DNA of 64,000 nt from Chitinophaga ginsengisoli (GTDB lineage: Bacteria > Bacteroidota > Bacteroidia > Chitinophagales > Chitinophagaceae): positions 1,015,157-1,079,156 of the forward strand of contig NZ_PYGK01000001.1 in the NCBI RefSeq assembly GCF_003014595.1. Reading direction: 5' to 3'. Shown here one piece after another: positions 27,521 to 36,806 of this stretch (within the stretch, counting starts at the first letter, position 1; each line of letters opens with the position of its first letter). The position numbers and the translations under genes are program-made. The notes beneath the pieces were generated by a model, which worked only from the letters and a program-made list of their open reading frames with translations, was not told the DNA's origin and searched no databases.

Positions 27521-28411
27521 TCACTCCTCCAATTTTTTCGCAATCTTACTAATCACTTTCAGCCTATCAATAATCACCAGCAACACAAACGCTCCACACA
27601 ACACTCCCAGTGCTGCAAACACCAGATAAGTAAAATAATGTATTGTCCATTCCAATGCTATTCTCACTCTGTGTATAACACTGATCTTCTTTTCTGTCGC
27701 GCCTTCATACAAGGATAGCTTCACTGTGCAGAACTCGTTCTCCGTATCGAAGTTACCCAGTTCTACACCGAGATCCTGTAGTTTGCCTTCTGTTTCAAGT
27801 ATTTTATCGTGCAGGGCAACCAGGTCTGTAATCGGCCCTGGTTTTGATTTTAATTCATTGAGCGACTCCAGTGTTTTCAGCAGGGATGCTTTTTGTGCAT
27901 TCAGCTGACGGTATTCATTGGTCTTATCTACTTTGGTGATCTGAGTAGCTTTGATCACGCCTATTTTCTGAACAGCCAGATAAAAAGAATCAAATGCTTC
28001 GGGATTCACACCGATCATCAGATGTAATTCCCTGCTGCCTTTCAGGCCCAGTGCCTGTTCATATTGCACGATGGCTTTAAAGGCTGCTGTCTGTGCAGCG
28101 ATCTGTTTGCTATCCTGCTCGAAGTGAGAGGATTTAGTTTTAACGGAGGCTGTTTTCTCATATTTCTGGCTGGGAGAAATGGCCATGTCGGGTTGGTGGC
28201 TGGCTGTACCCTGGAATTGTTGCATCTTTTCAGAAGCATAGTTTTTCCGGAGATTACCGATGCTCTCAAAGAAGTCATTACTGTAGTCGCTCGTCTGGCG
28301 ACCATCGGGAGCAACATAGCCATAAATAAACCTGAAAACAAACAGCACGAGGAAAACAAGGGTTGCCCAACGCACCAGTCCCCAGATGCGGGCTTTAAAA
28401 CTTTTCATCAT
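27521..28411 (-). CDS. DUF4349 domain membrane protein
   Basis: A 296-residue envelope protein. An N-terminal anchor helix (about 13-32) is followed by a linker and a DUF4349-like domain with LMIGVNPEAFDSFYLAVQKIG. A coiled coil follows (about 165-225, ITDLVALHDKILETEGKLQDL), with a C-terminal membrane helix (LVFAALGVLCGAFVLLVII) near 255-280. DUF4349 proteins have no known biochemical role. The gene is a single unit, divergent from the thiolase at 28476. Confidence 0.85.
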   Translation of the reverse strand: MMKSFKARIWGLVRWATLVFLVLFVFRFIYGYVAPDGRQTSDYSNDFFESIGNLRKNYASEKMQQFQGTASHQPDMAISPSQKYEKTASVKTKSSHFEQDSKQIAAQTAAFKAIVQYEQALGLKGSRELHLMIGVNPEAFDSFYLAVQKIGVIKATQITKVDKTNEYRQLNAQKASLLKTLESLNELKSKPGPITDLVALHDKILETEGKLQDLGVELGNFDTENEFCTVKLSLYEGATEKKISVIHRVRIALEWTIHYFTYLVFAALGVLCGAFVLLVIIDRLKVISKIAKKLEE

Positions 28412-28475
28412 ATAGGGTATATATTATGTATGTAAGGTAAGGCAATTTTGGCGATGATAATCGTATATTTAGTAT

Positions 28476-29756
28476 ATGCTATCCGACCAACAATCACGCA
28501 AAGTAGCTGTTGTAGGCTACAACCGGATCCCTTTCGCCAGGCAGAATACTTACTATACTGACAAGGGTAACCAGGAAATGATGACCGCCGCTCTCAATGG
28601 CCTCATTGACCGTTATCACTTGAGTGGCCTACTATTAGGTGAAGTGGCAGGTGGCGCTGTGATCAAACATAGCAGGGAAATCAACCTGATGAGGGAATGT
28701 GTATTAGGATCGTCCCTGGACCACGCCACCGCTGCCTGTGATATCCAGCAGGCCTGTAACACTGGCATTGCAGCTTCCCTGTATATCGCACATAAAATAG
28801 CACTGGGACAAATAGAGGCCGGTATTGCCGGGGGAGTGGACTCCGCCAGTGATGTGCCGCTGGTATTGGGAGAGGGGCTGCGTAAGCGCCTGTTGGCTGC
28901 CCGCAGGGCTAAAACCTTTGGACAGCGGTTCAAAGAGCTGGCAAAGATCAGGTTCAAAGACCTGACACCAGTAGCCCCTATGAACATGGAACCCCGCACC
29001 GGCCTTTCCATGGGCGGCCATACAGAGATCACCGCTAAATACTATAAGATATCAAGAGAAGAACAGGACAGATATGCCCTGGAAAGCCACCAGAAAATGG
29101 CCCGGGCTTATGATAATGGCTTCTTTGACGATATGCTGACGCCTTTTGCCGGACTGGAACGCGATAATAATTTGAGAAGAGATACAAGCCTGGAAAAACT
29201 GGCCAAACTGAAACCTGCCTTTGACAAGATAAACGGCTCACTGACTGCTGGCAATTCTTCCCCGCTCACAGACGGGGCTTCCTGTATATTACTGGCCAGC
29301 GAAGACTGGGCAAAGCAACAAGGACTACCAGTACTGGCCTACATCACGTTCGCAGAAACGGCAGCCATAGAATATGTGCAGCATCAGCATAACCTCTTGC
29401 TTGCGCCTGTTTATGCCTCCGTAAGAATGCTGCAGAAAGCAGGATTGCAATTACAGGACTTCGACTTTTATGAGATCCATGAAGCCTTCGCCGCCCAGGT
29501 ACTGGCACTACTGAAAATATGGGAAAGCCCGGCACTCATGAAAGAATTTGGGTACGACCAAGCATTGGGCAGTATTGACCTGTCTAAATTAAATGTAAAT
29601 GGCAGCAGCCTGGCAGCTGGTCACCCCTTCGCCGCTACCGGTGCCCGGGTAATAGCCACAATGGCCAAGCTGTTGAACGAAAAGGGAGCAGGCAGGGGAT
29701 TGGTATCTGTTTGCGCTGCCGGCGGACAAGGTGTTACGCTCATCATGGAAAAGTAG
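28476..29756 (+). CDS. Thiolase / acetyl-CoA acyltransferase
   Basis: A 426-residue thiolase. The nucleophilic Cys is in IQQACNTGIA, the His in EIHEAFAAQ and NVNGSSLAAGHPFAATGAR, and the C-terminal Cys in CAAGGQG. The long central loop (GLRKRLLAARRAKTFGQRF) and MEPRTGLSMGGHTEI resemble FadI-type enzymes, the beta-subunit thiolases of fatty-acid oxidation. It would cleave 3-ketoacyl-CoA or condense acyl-CoAs in the cytoplasm. No fadB/J partner is adjacent. It is convergent with topB, leaving 4 nt between stops. Confidence 0.93.
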   Translation: MLSDQQSRKVAVVGYNRIPFARQNTYYTDKGNQEMMTAALNGLIDRYHLSGLLLGEVAGGAVIKHSREINLMRECVLGSSLDHATAACDIQQACNTGIAASLYIAHKIALGQIEAGIAGGVDSASDVPLVLGEGLRKRLLAARRAKTFGQRFKELAKIRFKDLTPVAPMNMEPRTGLSMGGHTEITAKYYKISREEQDRYALESHQKMARAYDNGFFDDMLTPFAGLERDNNLRRDTSLEKLAKLKPAFDKINGSLTAGNSSPLTDGASCILLASEDWAKQQGLPVLAYITFAETAAIEYVQHQHNLLLAPVYASVRMLQKAGLQLQDFDFYEIHEAFAAQVLALLKIWESPALMKEFGYDQALGSIDLSKLNVNGSSLAAGHPFAATGARVIATMAKLLNEKGAGRGLVSVCAAGGQGVTLIMEK

Positions 29757-29760
29757 GCCA

Positions 29761-31896
29761 TTATTGCTCAATTGCCAGTTCAAAAGCAGCATTCAGGATC
29801 AGTTTACCTTCAGTTTCACTATCTGCCCCCGTCAGCTTCCAACCTTTTATCTTGCCGGTTTTCCCCTTGGTCAATAAATCGGAGATTTGCTTATCCGTCA
29901 GTTTCTTGCCAAATACTTCAAACGGTACCTTAAACCCGCATACTTTGAAGTTGGCGCAGCCATAGGCGGTATTACCCTTCTTCAGCAGATGTGCTTTACA
30001 TTTTGGGCATTGCTGTTCTTCTATTACAACAGCCTTTTTCGGCTCCTTGGGTTTTGCCTCTTTTTTAGGCTTTTCTTCCTTCTCTTTCTCCTTTTCCACC
30101 GGTTGATCAGGAGCGATGGTAATCACCTTATAATTTGCTGTTTTCACCTCCTTGGTCAGGTCTATGACCATCTGGATCAGTTCCTGCTTGAACGTATCCA
30201 TGGCATATTCTCCTTTTTCAATGAGGCGTAACTTGCGCTCCCATATACCTGTCAGCTCCGGGCTTTTCAACAGTTCTGTCTGAATAGTATCTATGAGGTC
30301 TATGCCGGTTTGCGTGGCATAAATATTCTTCTTACGTTTCTCTATATACTTCCTGCGAAAGAGTGTTTCAATAATATTCGCACGCGTGGAAGGACGGCCA
30401 ATACCGTTATCTTTCAGCAGTTCGCGCATCTCCTCATCGTCTACCTGTTTACCGGCAGTTTCCATCGCACGTAACAAGGTCGCTTCCGTAAAGGCCTTGG
30501 GTGGTGAAGTTTTTCCCTGATGTATCCTCGGGGTATGAGGACCGCTTTCGCCTACCACAAATACAGGCAGGATCTTCTCTTCTTCCTCACCCTCTTTTTT
30601 AGGCGCAACATCGTTGGCATATACTTCCTTCCAACCGGGCTCCAGGATCTGTTTACCAGTCACCTTAAACTCTACCTGCCCTACTTTACCCAAAACAGTA
30701 GTATTGGAGATCTTACACTCCGGATAAAAAGCGGCAATGAAACGCCTTGCCACCAGGTCATAGACACGCTTCTCATCCAGTCCCAGGTTGGCCGGATAAA
30801 CGCCTGTAGGAATGATGGCATGGTGATCTGTTACTTTCTTGTCATCGAAGACGGTCTTCAGTTTTGGAATAGGCTTGGCAAGAACAGGCGCTGTTAATGC
30901 CGCATAAGGTGTCATATCCTGCAGGATGCCTGCAATTTTGGGATGCAGGTCTTCAGAGAGGTAGGTGGTATCCACTCTTGGATAGGTGACCAGCTTCTTC
31001 TCATAGAGACCTTGGATATATTTCAGCGTATCATCCGCAGAATAAGCATATTTCTTATTGGCTTCCACCTGTAACGCGGTGAGGTCAAACAGGCGGGGAT
31101 TCCCTTCTTTACCCTCTTTCTTCTCAAAGGAAGTGATCTCAAAAGGATGTTCTTTCAGATAAGCCAATCCTTTCTCCGCCCTGTCCAATATTTTGATACG
31201 GTCAATGGTAGCGGTGAATTCCGTTTCCCGGTAAATGGTTTTTAACTCCCAGTATTCTTCAGACACAAACGCATTGATCTCTTTCTGCCTGGCCACGATC
31301 ATAGCCAGGGTAGGGGTTTGCACCCGTCCGATGGAGAGTACCGTTTTGCCCATCGCGAACTTCTTGGTAAACAGCCGGGTAGCATTCATGCCCAGCAACC
31401 AATCGCCAATAGCCCTGGCGCTGCCGGCTGCATACAGATTATTGTATTGGTCAGCATCTTTCAGTTTCTGGAAGCCCTCGCGGATAGCTTCTTCCGTCAG
31501 GGAGGAGATCCACAGTCTTTTGACAGGCGCGGTGCATTGCGCTTTGAGCAATACCCAGCGCTGGATCAGTTCTCCTTCCTGCCCGGCATCCCCGCAGTTG
31601 ATCACTTCCTCACATTGCTGTACCAGCTGTTCTATGACCTTGAATTGCCTTTCTACACCGTTGTTGGCTATGAGTTTGATGCCAAAGTTGGAAGGGATGA
31701 TAGGAAGGTCCTCCAACCGCCAGAACTTCCATTGCTCAGTATAGTCATGTGGTTCTTTCAGGGTACAGAAATGCCCGAAGGTCCAGGTAACCTGGTACCC
31801 ATTGCCTTCGTAATATCCGTCCTTACGTTGTTTAGCGCCGATGATCTCTGCGATATCTCTGGCTACGCTTGGCTTTTCAGCAATGCAAACCTTCAT
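29761..31896 (-). CDS. topB: DNA topoisomerase III
   Basis: A ~711-residue type IA topoisomerase. The Toprim domain has the start KVCIAEKPSVA and an acidic motif NCGDAGQEGE in which the middle acidic residue of DxDxE is Gly. SIGRVQTPTLAMI and the catalytic Tyr in VTYPRVDTTYL (about residue 305) follow. A C-terminal zinc-ribbon-like region (CPKC...CANFKVCGFKVPF) and a basic PKK linker (KEEKPKKEAKPKEPKK) end the protein. It decatenates and relaxes negatively supercoiled DNA. An ATG two codons upstream of the chosen start is also possible. Confidence 0.95.
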   Translation of the reverse strand: MKVCIAEKPSVARDIAEIIGAKQRKDGYYEGNGYQVTWTFGHFCTLKEPHDYTEQWKFWRLEDLPIIPSNFGIKLIANNGVERQFKVIEQLVQQCEEVINCGDAGQEGELIQRWVLLKAQCTAPVKRLWISSLTEEAIREGFQKLKDADQYNNLYAAGSARAIGDWLLGMNATRLFTKKFAMGKTVLSIGRVQTPTLAMIVARQKEINAFVSEEYWELKTIYRETEFTATIDRIKILDRAEKGLAYLKEHPFEITSFEKKEGKEGNPRLFDLTALQVEANKKYAYSADDTLKYIQGLYEKKLVTYPRVDTTYLSEDLHPKIAGILQDMTPYAALTAPVLAKPIPKLKTVFDDKKVTDHHAIIPTGVYPANLGLDEKRVYDLVARRFIAAFYPECKISNTTVLGKVGQVEFKVTGKQILEPGWKEVYANDVAPKKEGEEEEKILPVFVVGESGPHTPRIHQGKTSPPKAFTEATLLRAMETAGKQVDDEEMRELLKDNGIGRPSTRANIIETLFRRKYIEKRKKNIYATQTGIDLIDTIQTELLKSPELTGIWERKLRLIEKGEYAMDTFKQELIQMVIDLTKEVKTANYKVITIAPDQPVEKEKEKEEKPKKEAKPKEPKKAVVIEEQQCPKCKAHLLKKGNTAYGCANFKVCGFKVPFEVFGKKLTDKQISDLLTKGKTGKIKGWKLTGADSETEGKLILNAAFELAIEQ

Positions 31897-31940
31897 AGTC
31901 AATTAAACAGGGATGCAAATGTCGTATAAATAGACAGAAG

Positions 31941-33611
31941 CTACTTCACTTCTGCCAGGTATTTATGCACAAAACTGATAGCCATTGAACCTTCGCCTAC
32001 TGCCGCGGCTACCCTGTTCATGGCATGGGCGCGTACATCTCCTGCGGCGAAGATGCCCGGACAGCTGGTTTCCAGCAGGTAAGGATCTCGGTCCTGTTTC
32101 CAGATCTTATTGAATGCATCGTAATTTTTGAGGTCCCTGCCGGTTTCAATAAAGCCTTTATCATCTTTGATGATGTCCAGCTCAATCCAGTCGGTGAATG
32201 GTTTGGCACCGATGAAGATATAAAGGGCATCCGCAGTCACCTGCCTCCGCTCTTTCGTATCTATATTACAGAGGCAAAGAGATTGCAACTTTTCTTCTCC
32301 CATAGCCTCAGCAATTTCTGTCTTTGGCAATACGGTGATATTAGGTGTACCGGCAATCTGCTCTATGAGGTAGGCAGACATGGTGCTGGTCAGATCTTCT
32401 TTACGGATGATGATATAAATATTCTTCGCAAATTTGGACAGGTACATAGCGGCCTGTCCGGCAGAGTTGCCTCCGCCCACAATGTAGACTTCTTTATCTC
32501 TGCAGGCGGCGGCTTCAGTGGTGGCTGCGCCATAGTAAATACCCGCACCTGTGAAGTCTGACACTCCTTTGGTTTCCAGCTGACGGTAATCCACACCGGT
32601 AGTGATAATCACACTACGTGTATTTATTTCCGTACCATCTTCCAGTACGATCTTTTTATAACCGTCTTTCTGTCTGATATCTTTCACTGACTGAGGGGTT
32701 ATGAACTCCGTCCCCAGCCTGGTAACCTGTGCAATAGCACGACGGGTCAGTTCTGCTCCACTTAGTCCGCTGGGGAAGCCCAGATAGTTCTCAATGCGTG
32801 AACTGGTTCCTGCCTGTCCGCCGGGAGCCCGCTTTTCTATCAGCAATGTTTTCAGCCCTTCAGAAGCTCCATATACACCTGCGGCCAGTCCTGCCGGACC
32901 AGCACCGATGATCACAACATCGTAAACATCCTGTTTCACCTGTGGATTGAGCCCTGCTTTACGGGCGATGTCAATGATAGAAGGACAGGAAAGACAACCC
33001 CCATCGTCAAATATAACCACCGGGAGGTCTTTGATGGATAGGTTGTTCACATTCAGTAAACGCGTAGCTTCCTCCGATGCCTGCACATCCAGCCATTGAT
33101 AGGGGATCAGGTTTCCTGCCAGGAAGTCCTTGATGGCATGCGACTTTGGCGAGAACTGGTATCCTAATACCTTGATGCCCTTAAAATCGGGACGGTATAT
33201 TGCCTGCCAGTTATCCAGCAGATCGTCGATGATAGGATATAATTTTTCTTCCGGAGGACTCCATGGCTTCACCAGGTAGTAGTCCAGTTGTACAGAGTTA
33301 ATGGCTTTGATGGCAGCATCTGTATCAGAATAGGCGGTCAGCAGCACACGTCTTGCATCCGGGTAAAATTCCATTGCTTTCTCAAGGAATTCCACACCTT
33401 CCATTTCAGGCATACGCTGATCCGAAATGAACATGGCCACTGTTTCACCTTTATTTTTCAGTTCCAGTAAAGATTCCAGTGCTTCACTAACTACAGTAGT
33501 ACTTATTATTTTATAGCTCTCCCGGTATTGGTGTTTGAGATCTCTCACAATAGCACGTAACACTTGTGGATCGTCATCAATACAGAGAATATAAGGCGGA
33601 TTATGAGTCAT
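31941..33611 (-). CDS. Response regulator fused to thioredoxin-reductase-like FAD domain
   Basis: A ~556-residue three-part protein. (1) A receiver (1-130) with IDDDPQ, phospho-acceptor D64 in ISDQRMPEMEG and K114 in LVKPW. (2) A small glutaredoxin-like segment (about 143-220) with GYQFSPKSHAIKDFL and LPVVIF, then GGCLSC. (3) A TrxB-like flavoprotein (230-556) with GAGPAGLAAGVYGASEG, GGGNSAGQAAM and GIFAAGDVR. The usual CxxC of thioredoxin reductase is replaced (YYGAATTEAAAC), so electron transfer must differ; the CLSC pair near 205-208 is an alternative redox site. It probably turns a phosphorylation signal into NAD(P)H-dependent redox output. The partner kinase is 54 nt upstream. Confidence 0.92.
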   Translation of the reverse strand: MTHNPPYILCIDDDPQVLRAIVRDLKHQYRESYKIISTTVVSEALESLLELKNKGETVAMFISDQRMPEMEGVEFLEKAMEFYPDARRVLLTAYSDTDAAIKAINSVQLDYYLVKPWSPPEEKLYPIIDDLLDNWQAIYRPDFKGIKVLGYQFSPKSHAIKDFLAGNLIPYQWLDVQASEEATRLLNVNNLSIKDLPVVIFDDGGCLSCPSIIDIARKAGLNPQVKQDVYDVVIIGAGPAGLAAGVYGASEGLKTLLIEKRAPGGQAGTSSRIENYLGFPSGLSGAELTRRAIAQVTRLGTEFITPQSVKDIRQKDGYKKIVLEDGTEINTRSVIITTGVDYRQLETKGVSDFTGAGIYYGAATTEAAACRDKEVYIVGGGNSAGQAAMYLSKFAKNIYIIIRKEDLTSTMSAYLIEQIAGTPNITVLPKTEIAEAMGEEKLQSLCLCNIDTKERRQVTADALYIFIGAKPFTDWIELDIIKDDKGFIETGRDLKNYDAFNKIWKQDRDPYLLETSCPGIFAAGDVRAHAMNRVAAAVGEGSMAISFVHKYLAEVK

Positions 33612-33665
33612 ATGTTCTGTTCTTAGAATGGCATAAGTCAATTCAAAATTAACTTATAAATACGA

Positions 33666-35075
33666 TTATCCATGAATGGGAAGTGACACGATAAAACTGG
33701 TCTCTCCCGGTTTAGATTCTACATTCAAATAACCTTTGTGCTGGCGGATGATCTGCGATACAATATCCAGGCCCAGGCCTGTGCCTTTACCCGGATCTTT
33801 TGTTGTAAAGAACGGATCATATATTTTGGCGATGATATCTTCTGGTATACCCGGACCATCATCGGTAATGATAACTTTCAGACAGTCTTTGTCCCGTTCT
33901 GTTTTGATGATAAGTCTACCCCTTTTATTTACCTCCATTGCATCCAGTGCATTATCGATCAGGTTGGTCCATACCTGGTTCAGTTCTCCGATCAGTGCAC
34001 GCAGAGGGGGCAGGGTAGTATCATATTGCTCCACCAGTTCGATATTCCCTTTGCGTAATTTATACTGCAGAATGGAAATCGTATTCCGGATGCCATCATG
34101 GATATTGGTCAGTTGTTTATCATAACCCTTATCCATATGGGTGAATGATTTTACGGAACCTACCAGGTCTGCAATACGTTTAGAAGCCTCTTCAATATCG
34201 GATACAATTTTTTCCGTTACCAGGTTATTATTGATCCAGTTAAATACAGGAGAAATATCATTGGCGCCCAGCCGATGCCTGAACTCATCAAGACGTTCTT
34301 TGGTAAACCCAAACTCCACGAAGTTTTCTGCCAGTTCCATACTGTTTTCGACATTGAGTTCGTCCAGCCACTCTGTTAACTCGTCTTCTTTCTGGGAACG
34401 CTGCACAAGTGTCAGTGTAGATTGCTGTGACTTATGTTGTGAAAGCACTTCAAACATCTTCTCCTTGACAAGATCAATAGCGGCTGCATCCATGCGGATC
34501 TCCATTATACGTTTGAAGAACTCCGGCTGTAACTGCAGGTGTTTTTTCATAGAATGGGCCCCTCGTACCACCGCCGCAGCAGGATTATTCAGTTCGTGTG
34601 CCAATCCGGCAGACAGTTTACCCAAAGCCATCATTTTTTCGCTCTGCCGCAGGAAGGAAGTATAATCCCGCACCCGGTTCGTCATAATATGCACGAGGGC
34701 CTGTGTCAGCTCAAAATGATTGCGGATCAGTTCCTGTATTTTTTCAATAGGAAGATTAAGGATGACCACGTCTTCAATCGCTTCTCCTGTTACCTGGTAT
34801 ATTGTACCCCTTGAAAAAGGGAGATAACCCAATATCCTGCCTGGTTCTGCTATAATGAGCTCACGCAGCTCATTATTCTGCATCTGGCATATTCTCACGA
34901 GACCTGACACAATGAGCTGTGTGCCGAGCATCTTGTCATCTACTTTAAATATATAGCTACCCGCAGGATATTCTTGTCGTTCGCTATTGTCAATAAACCA
35001 TTGCAACTGGTTGTCGGGAACGCCCTGAAGTGCTTCAATGGAGCGCATCCATTCAACGGTAGTGGTATTAGTCAT
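33666..35075 (-). CDS. Cytoplasmic histidine kinase with cNMP-binding-like domain
   Basis: A 469-residue soluble kinase. An N-terminal Crp/cNMP-type jellyroll (about 15-125) has [13 protein letters not shown] and [13 protein letters not shown]. It is followed by a DHp domain with [18 protein letters not shown] (His 160), a long helical insert and an ATPase domain with [22 protein letters not shown] and [11 protein letters not shown]. There is no membrane segment, so it senses an internal ligand or redox state. It is in one transcription unit with the receiver-flavoprotein downstream, its likely phosphotransfer partner. Confidence 0.92.
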   Translation of the reverse strand: MTNTTTVEWMRSIEALQGVPDNQLQWFIDNSERQEYPAGSYIFKVDDKMLGTQLIVSGLVRICQMQNNELRELIIAEPGRILGYLPFSRGTIYQVTGEAIEDVVILNLPIEKIQELIRNHFELTQALVHIMTNRVRDYTSFLRQSEKMMALGKLSAGLAHELNNPAAAVVRGAHSMKKHLQLQPEFFKRIMEIRMDAAAIDLVKEKMFEVLSQHKSQQSTLTLVQRSQKEDELTEWLDELNVENSMELAENFVEFGFTKERLDEFRHRLGANDISPVFNWINNNLVTEKIVSDIEEASKRIADLVGSVKSFTHMDKGYDKQLTNIHDGIRNTISILQYKLRKGNIELVEQYDTTLPPLRALIGELNQVWTNLIDNALDAMEVNKRGRLIIKTERDKDCLKVIITDDGPGIPEDIIAKIYDPFFTTKDPGKGTGLGLDIVSQIIRQHKGYLNVESKPGETSFIVSLPIHG

Positions 35076-35237
35076 GTAAGGATGATTATTGACCAGAAAG
35101 ATACTTATTATTCGGCTAGGTTCCCACAGTGATGGTTGCCGGATTCATGTTTAAATAAAGCTTGAATACTCCGGGGAAGGTTTTACAAATGTTTCTTGCA
35201 GCCAGGTGGTTGTCAGGCGAGCCGTATAAGTTATATC

Positions 35238-35329
35238 AGAGGTTCGCTCAAGGTAGCCTCATCCTCCCTTAATCTTCCGTTCCCGAACGGAAGATTAAGG
35301 GAGGATGAGGCTACCTTGAGCGAATCTCT
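35238..35329. repeat. Long near-perfect DNA palindrome
   Basis: Bases 35243-35282 and 35285-35324 are exact 40-base reverse complements around a 2-base centre. The outer 5 bp on each side (35238-35242 and 35325-35329) extend the stem with one G-T pair, to 92 nt in all. It lies between the hydrolase stop (35357) and the kinase start (35075). No coding sequence or T-run explains it. It could act as a terminator or processing site on RNA, or as a cruciform or mobile palindromic element on DNA. Confidence 0.9.
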
Positions 35330-35356
35330 ACTAAACCTCTGCCGAAGCAAAAGCAA

Positions 35357-36358
35357 TTATTTCAGCGCATTCCTCAACTCATTTGCTGCATACCGTAATG
35401 CAGACTGTACCGCTGGTACATCAGCAATTGGGTTCAGCAAACCATAATCATGGATCATTCCCTGAATGCGCACCAACGTAACCGGTACCCCTGCCTCATC
35501 CATTTTCCGTGCGTATGCTTCTCCTTCGTCTCTCAATACGTCATTTTCCGCCGTCTGTACCAGGGTCGGCGGCAATCCTTTCAGATCTTCCGGCGTCGCT
35601 TGCAAGGGAGATGCATAGATTTCGTTACGTCCTGCCTCCGGCATATAATTATCCCAGAACCATATCATCATATTCCTTGTCAGGAAGCGGGAAGTCGCAT
35701 ACTGATGATAAGAAACAGTATCAAAGTTTGCGTTGGTTACTGGCCAGAAAAGCACCTGGAATTTGATCTCAGGGCCTTTTTTGTGCTTAGCCATTAACAC
35801 GGTAGCAGCTGTCAGGTTACCACCAACGCTATTACCTACCACTGCCAGGCGTTTGCCATCTATGTTAAGTTCCGCACCATGAGCAGCGATCCATTTAGTA
35901 GCAGCATATGCCTCATTGAGCGCTGTAGGGTATTTCGCTTCCGGAGAACGGGTGTATTCCACAAATACGGCAACAAGCCCGGAATGAACCACGAGGTCCC
36001 TGACAAAGCGCTGGTGTGTCGGAAAATCTCCCAATACCCAACCACCACCATGAATGAACATAAAAGCAGGCAGTACACCGGTCTGTCCTTCCGGACGCAC
36101 AATAAACAGTTTTACACTCAGTCCGTCTTCACTGATTGTTTTTTCAGTCACTTCTACTCTGGAAAGATCTACTTGCACAGATTGCTGTGCACCTTCCAAT
36201 ACTTTACGGGCATCGGCAGGCGTCATGTTTTCCATAGGATCACCGCCGGCACTGTTCAACACATTTAAAAAGGCTTTGACACGTGTATCAATAGCCGGGT
36301 CGATAGCCGGATCCAACACTGCAATAGTGTCGCCAACAGCAATTAAATGTTCGGTCAT
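35357..36358 (-). CDS. Alpha/beta hydrolase (HSL-like esterase)
   Basis: A 333-residue carboxylesterase of the hormone-sensitive-lipase family. The oxyanion motif is HGGGW, the nucleophile elbow is VVGNSVGGNL, the acid is in AENDVLRDEGE and the His is in GMIHDYG. It should cleave short acyl esters in the cytoplasm; no signal peptide is seen. Near the N-terminus there is a small in-frame tandem repeat (DPAIDPAID). It is transcribed away from the attenuator-like region at 36499. Confidence 0.93.
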   Translation of the reverse strand: MTEHLIAVGDTIAVLDPAIDPAIDTRVKAFLNVLNSAGGDPMENMTPADARKVLEGAQQSVQVDLSRVEVTEKTISEDGLSVKLFIVRPEGQTGVLPAFMFIHGGGWVLGDFPTHQRFVRDLVVHSGLVAVFVEYTRSPEAKYPTALNEAYAATKWIAAHGAELNIDGKRLAVVGNSVGGNLTAATVLMAKHKKGPEIKFQVLFWPVTNANFDTVSYHQYATSRFLTRNMMIWFWDNYMPEAGRNEIYASPLQATPEDLKGLPPTLVQTAENDVLRDEGEAYARKMDEAGVPVTLVRIQGMIHDYGLLNPIADVPAVQSALRYAANELRNALK

Positions 36359-36498
36359 ATAGTTATATTTTTATGGATGTTAATAATGGACATCCACAAA
36401 TCTATTATATAGATATGCGGGCATCAATGGCAGAATAATGGCGTCTGTTGTACAATTCGGGGTAAAAGAAATAGATGGGCAGGATTCAGTCATGCACT

Positions 36499-36597
36499 AT
36501 GGAAACAAGGCCGGTTAGCACCACAGCACTAACCGGCACACAAACCTGATAAACAAGTTGCAGCCGTCCGGTCACCGGGCGGCTATTTTATTTTTTC
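36499..36597 (+). promoter_or_regulatory. Candidate leader peptide plus terminator (attenuator or small RNA)
   Basis: An ATG at 36499 opens a 16-codon frame to 36549 reading METRPVSTTALTGTQT, rich in Thr. It overlaps a perfect 9-bp hairpin (36510-36518 and 36529-36537). A second hairpin, 10 bp with one G-T pair (36562-36571 and 36575-36584), is followed by a U-rich tract (36585-36597), a classic intrinsic terminator. ACCGG at 36532-36536 can pair with CCGGT at 36568-36572 as an antiterminator. No plus-strand gene lies upstream, so this terminator is either an attenuator for the peptide/radical-SAM operon or the end of a small RNA. The rest of the 36359-36674 gap shows no other feature. Confidence 0.45.
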
Positions 36598-36674
36598 CTC
36601 ATGCGTAAGGGTATACATTGTTCATTGTGTTGTTATGGTAGACTGCCTGTTAAATACTATTTAATAACTGACCT

Positions 36675-36797
36675 ATGGAATATGAAGAACATCAGAAGCA
36701 CGAGATACTTGCCAGAATGTTATGTTACCTGGTGCTGCCTTTTTTGAGTTTTTTGTTTATCGCAATCATAGCTATTCTTATTTATTCGCTTTCATAA
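36675..36797 (+). CDS. Small single-pass membrane peptide
   Basis: A 40-residue frame with start ATG and stop TAA. It has a charged, His/Glu-rich N-terminus (MEYEEHQKHEILARM) and one membrane helix (VLPFLSFLFIAIIAILIYSL) with one Cys. It ends 9 nt before the radical SAM start, on the same strand, so it is probably cotranslated. It could be a small partner of the enzymes or a precursor peptide. A precursor role is less likely because there is no leader-core pattern. Function unknown. Confidence 0.6.
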   Translation: MEYEEHQKHEILARMLCYLVLPFLSFLFIAIIAILIYSLS

Positions 36798-36806
36798 GTA
36801 ACATTC

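Noticed and set aside
35238..35329. Palindrome as an ordinary intrinsic terminator
   Set aside because: The stem is far longer than a terminator needs and no T-run follows on either strand; kept as a repeat of unknown role.
35196..35447. Plus-strand frame across the long palindrome
   Set aside because: It is made largely by the palindrome arms and the antisense of the hydrolase end; no independent coding signal.
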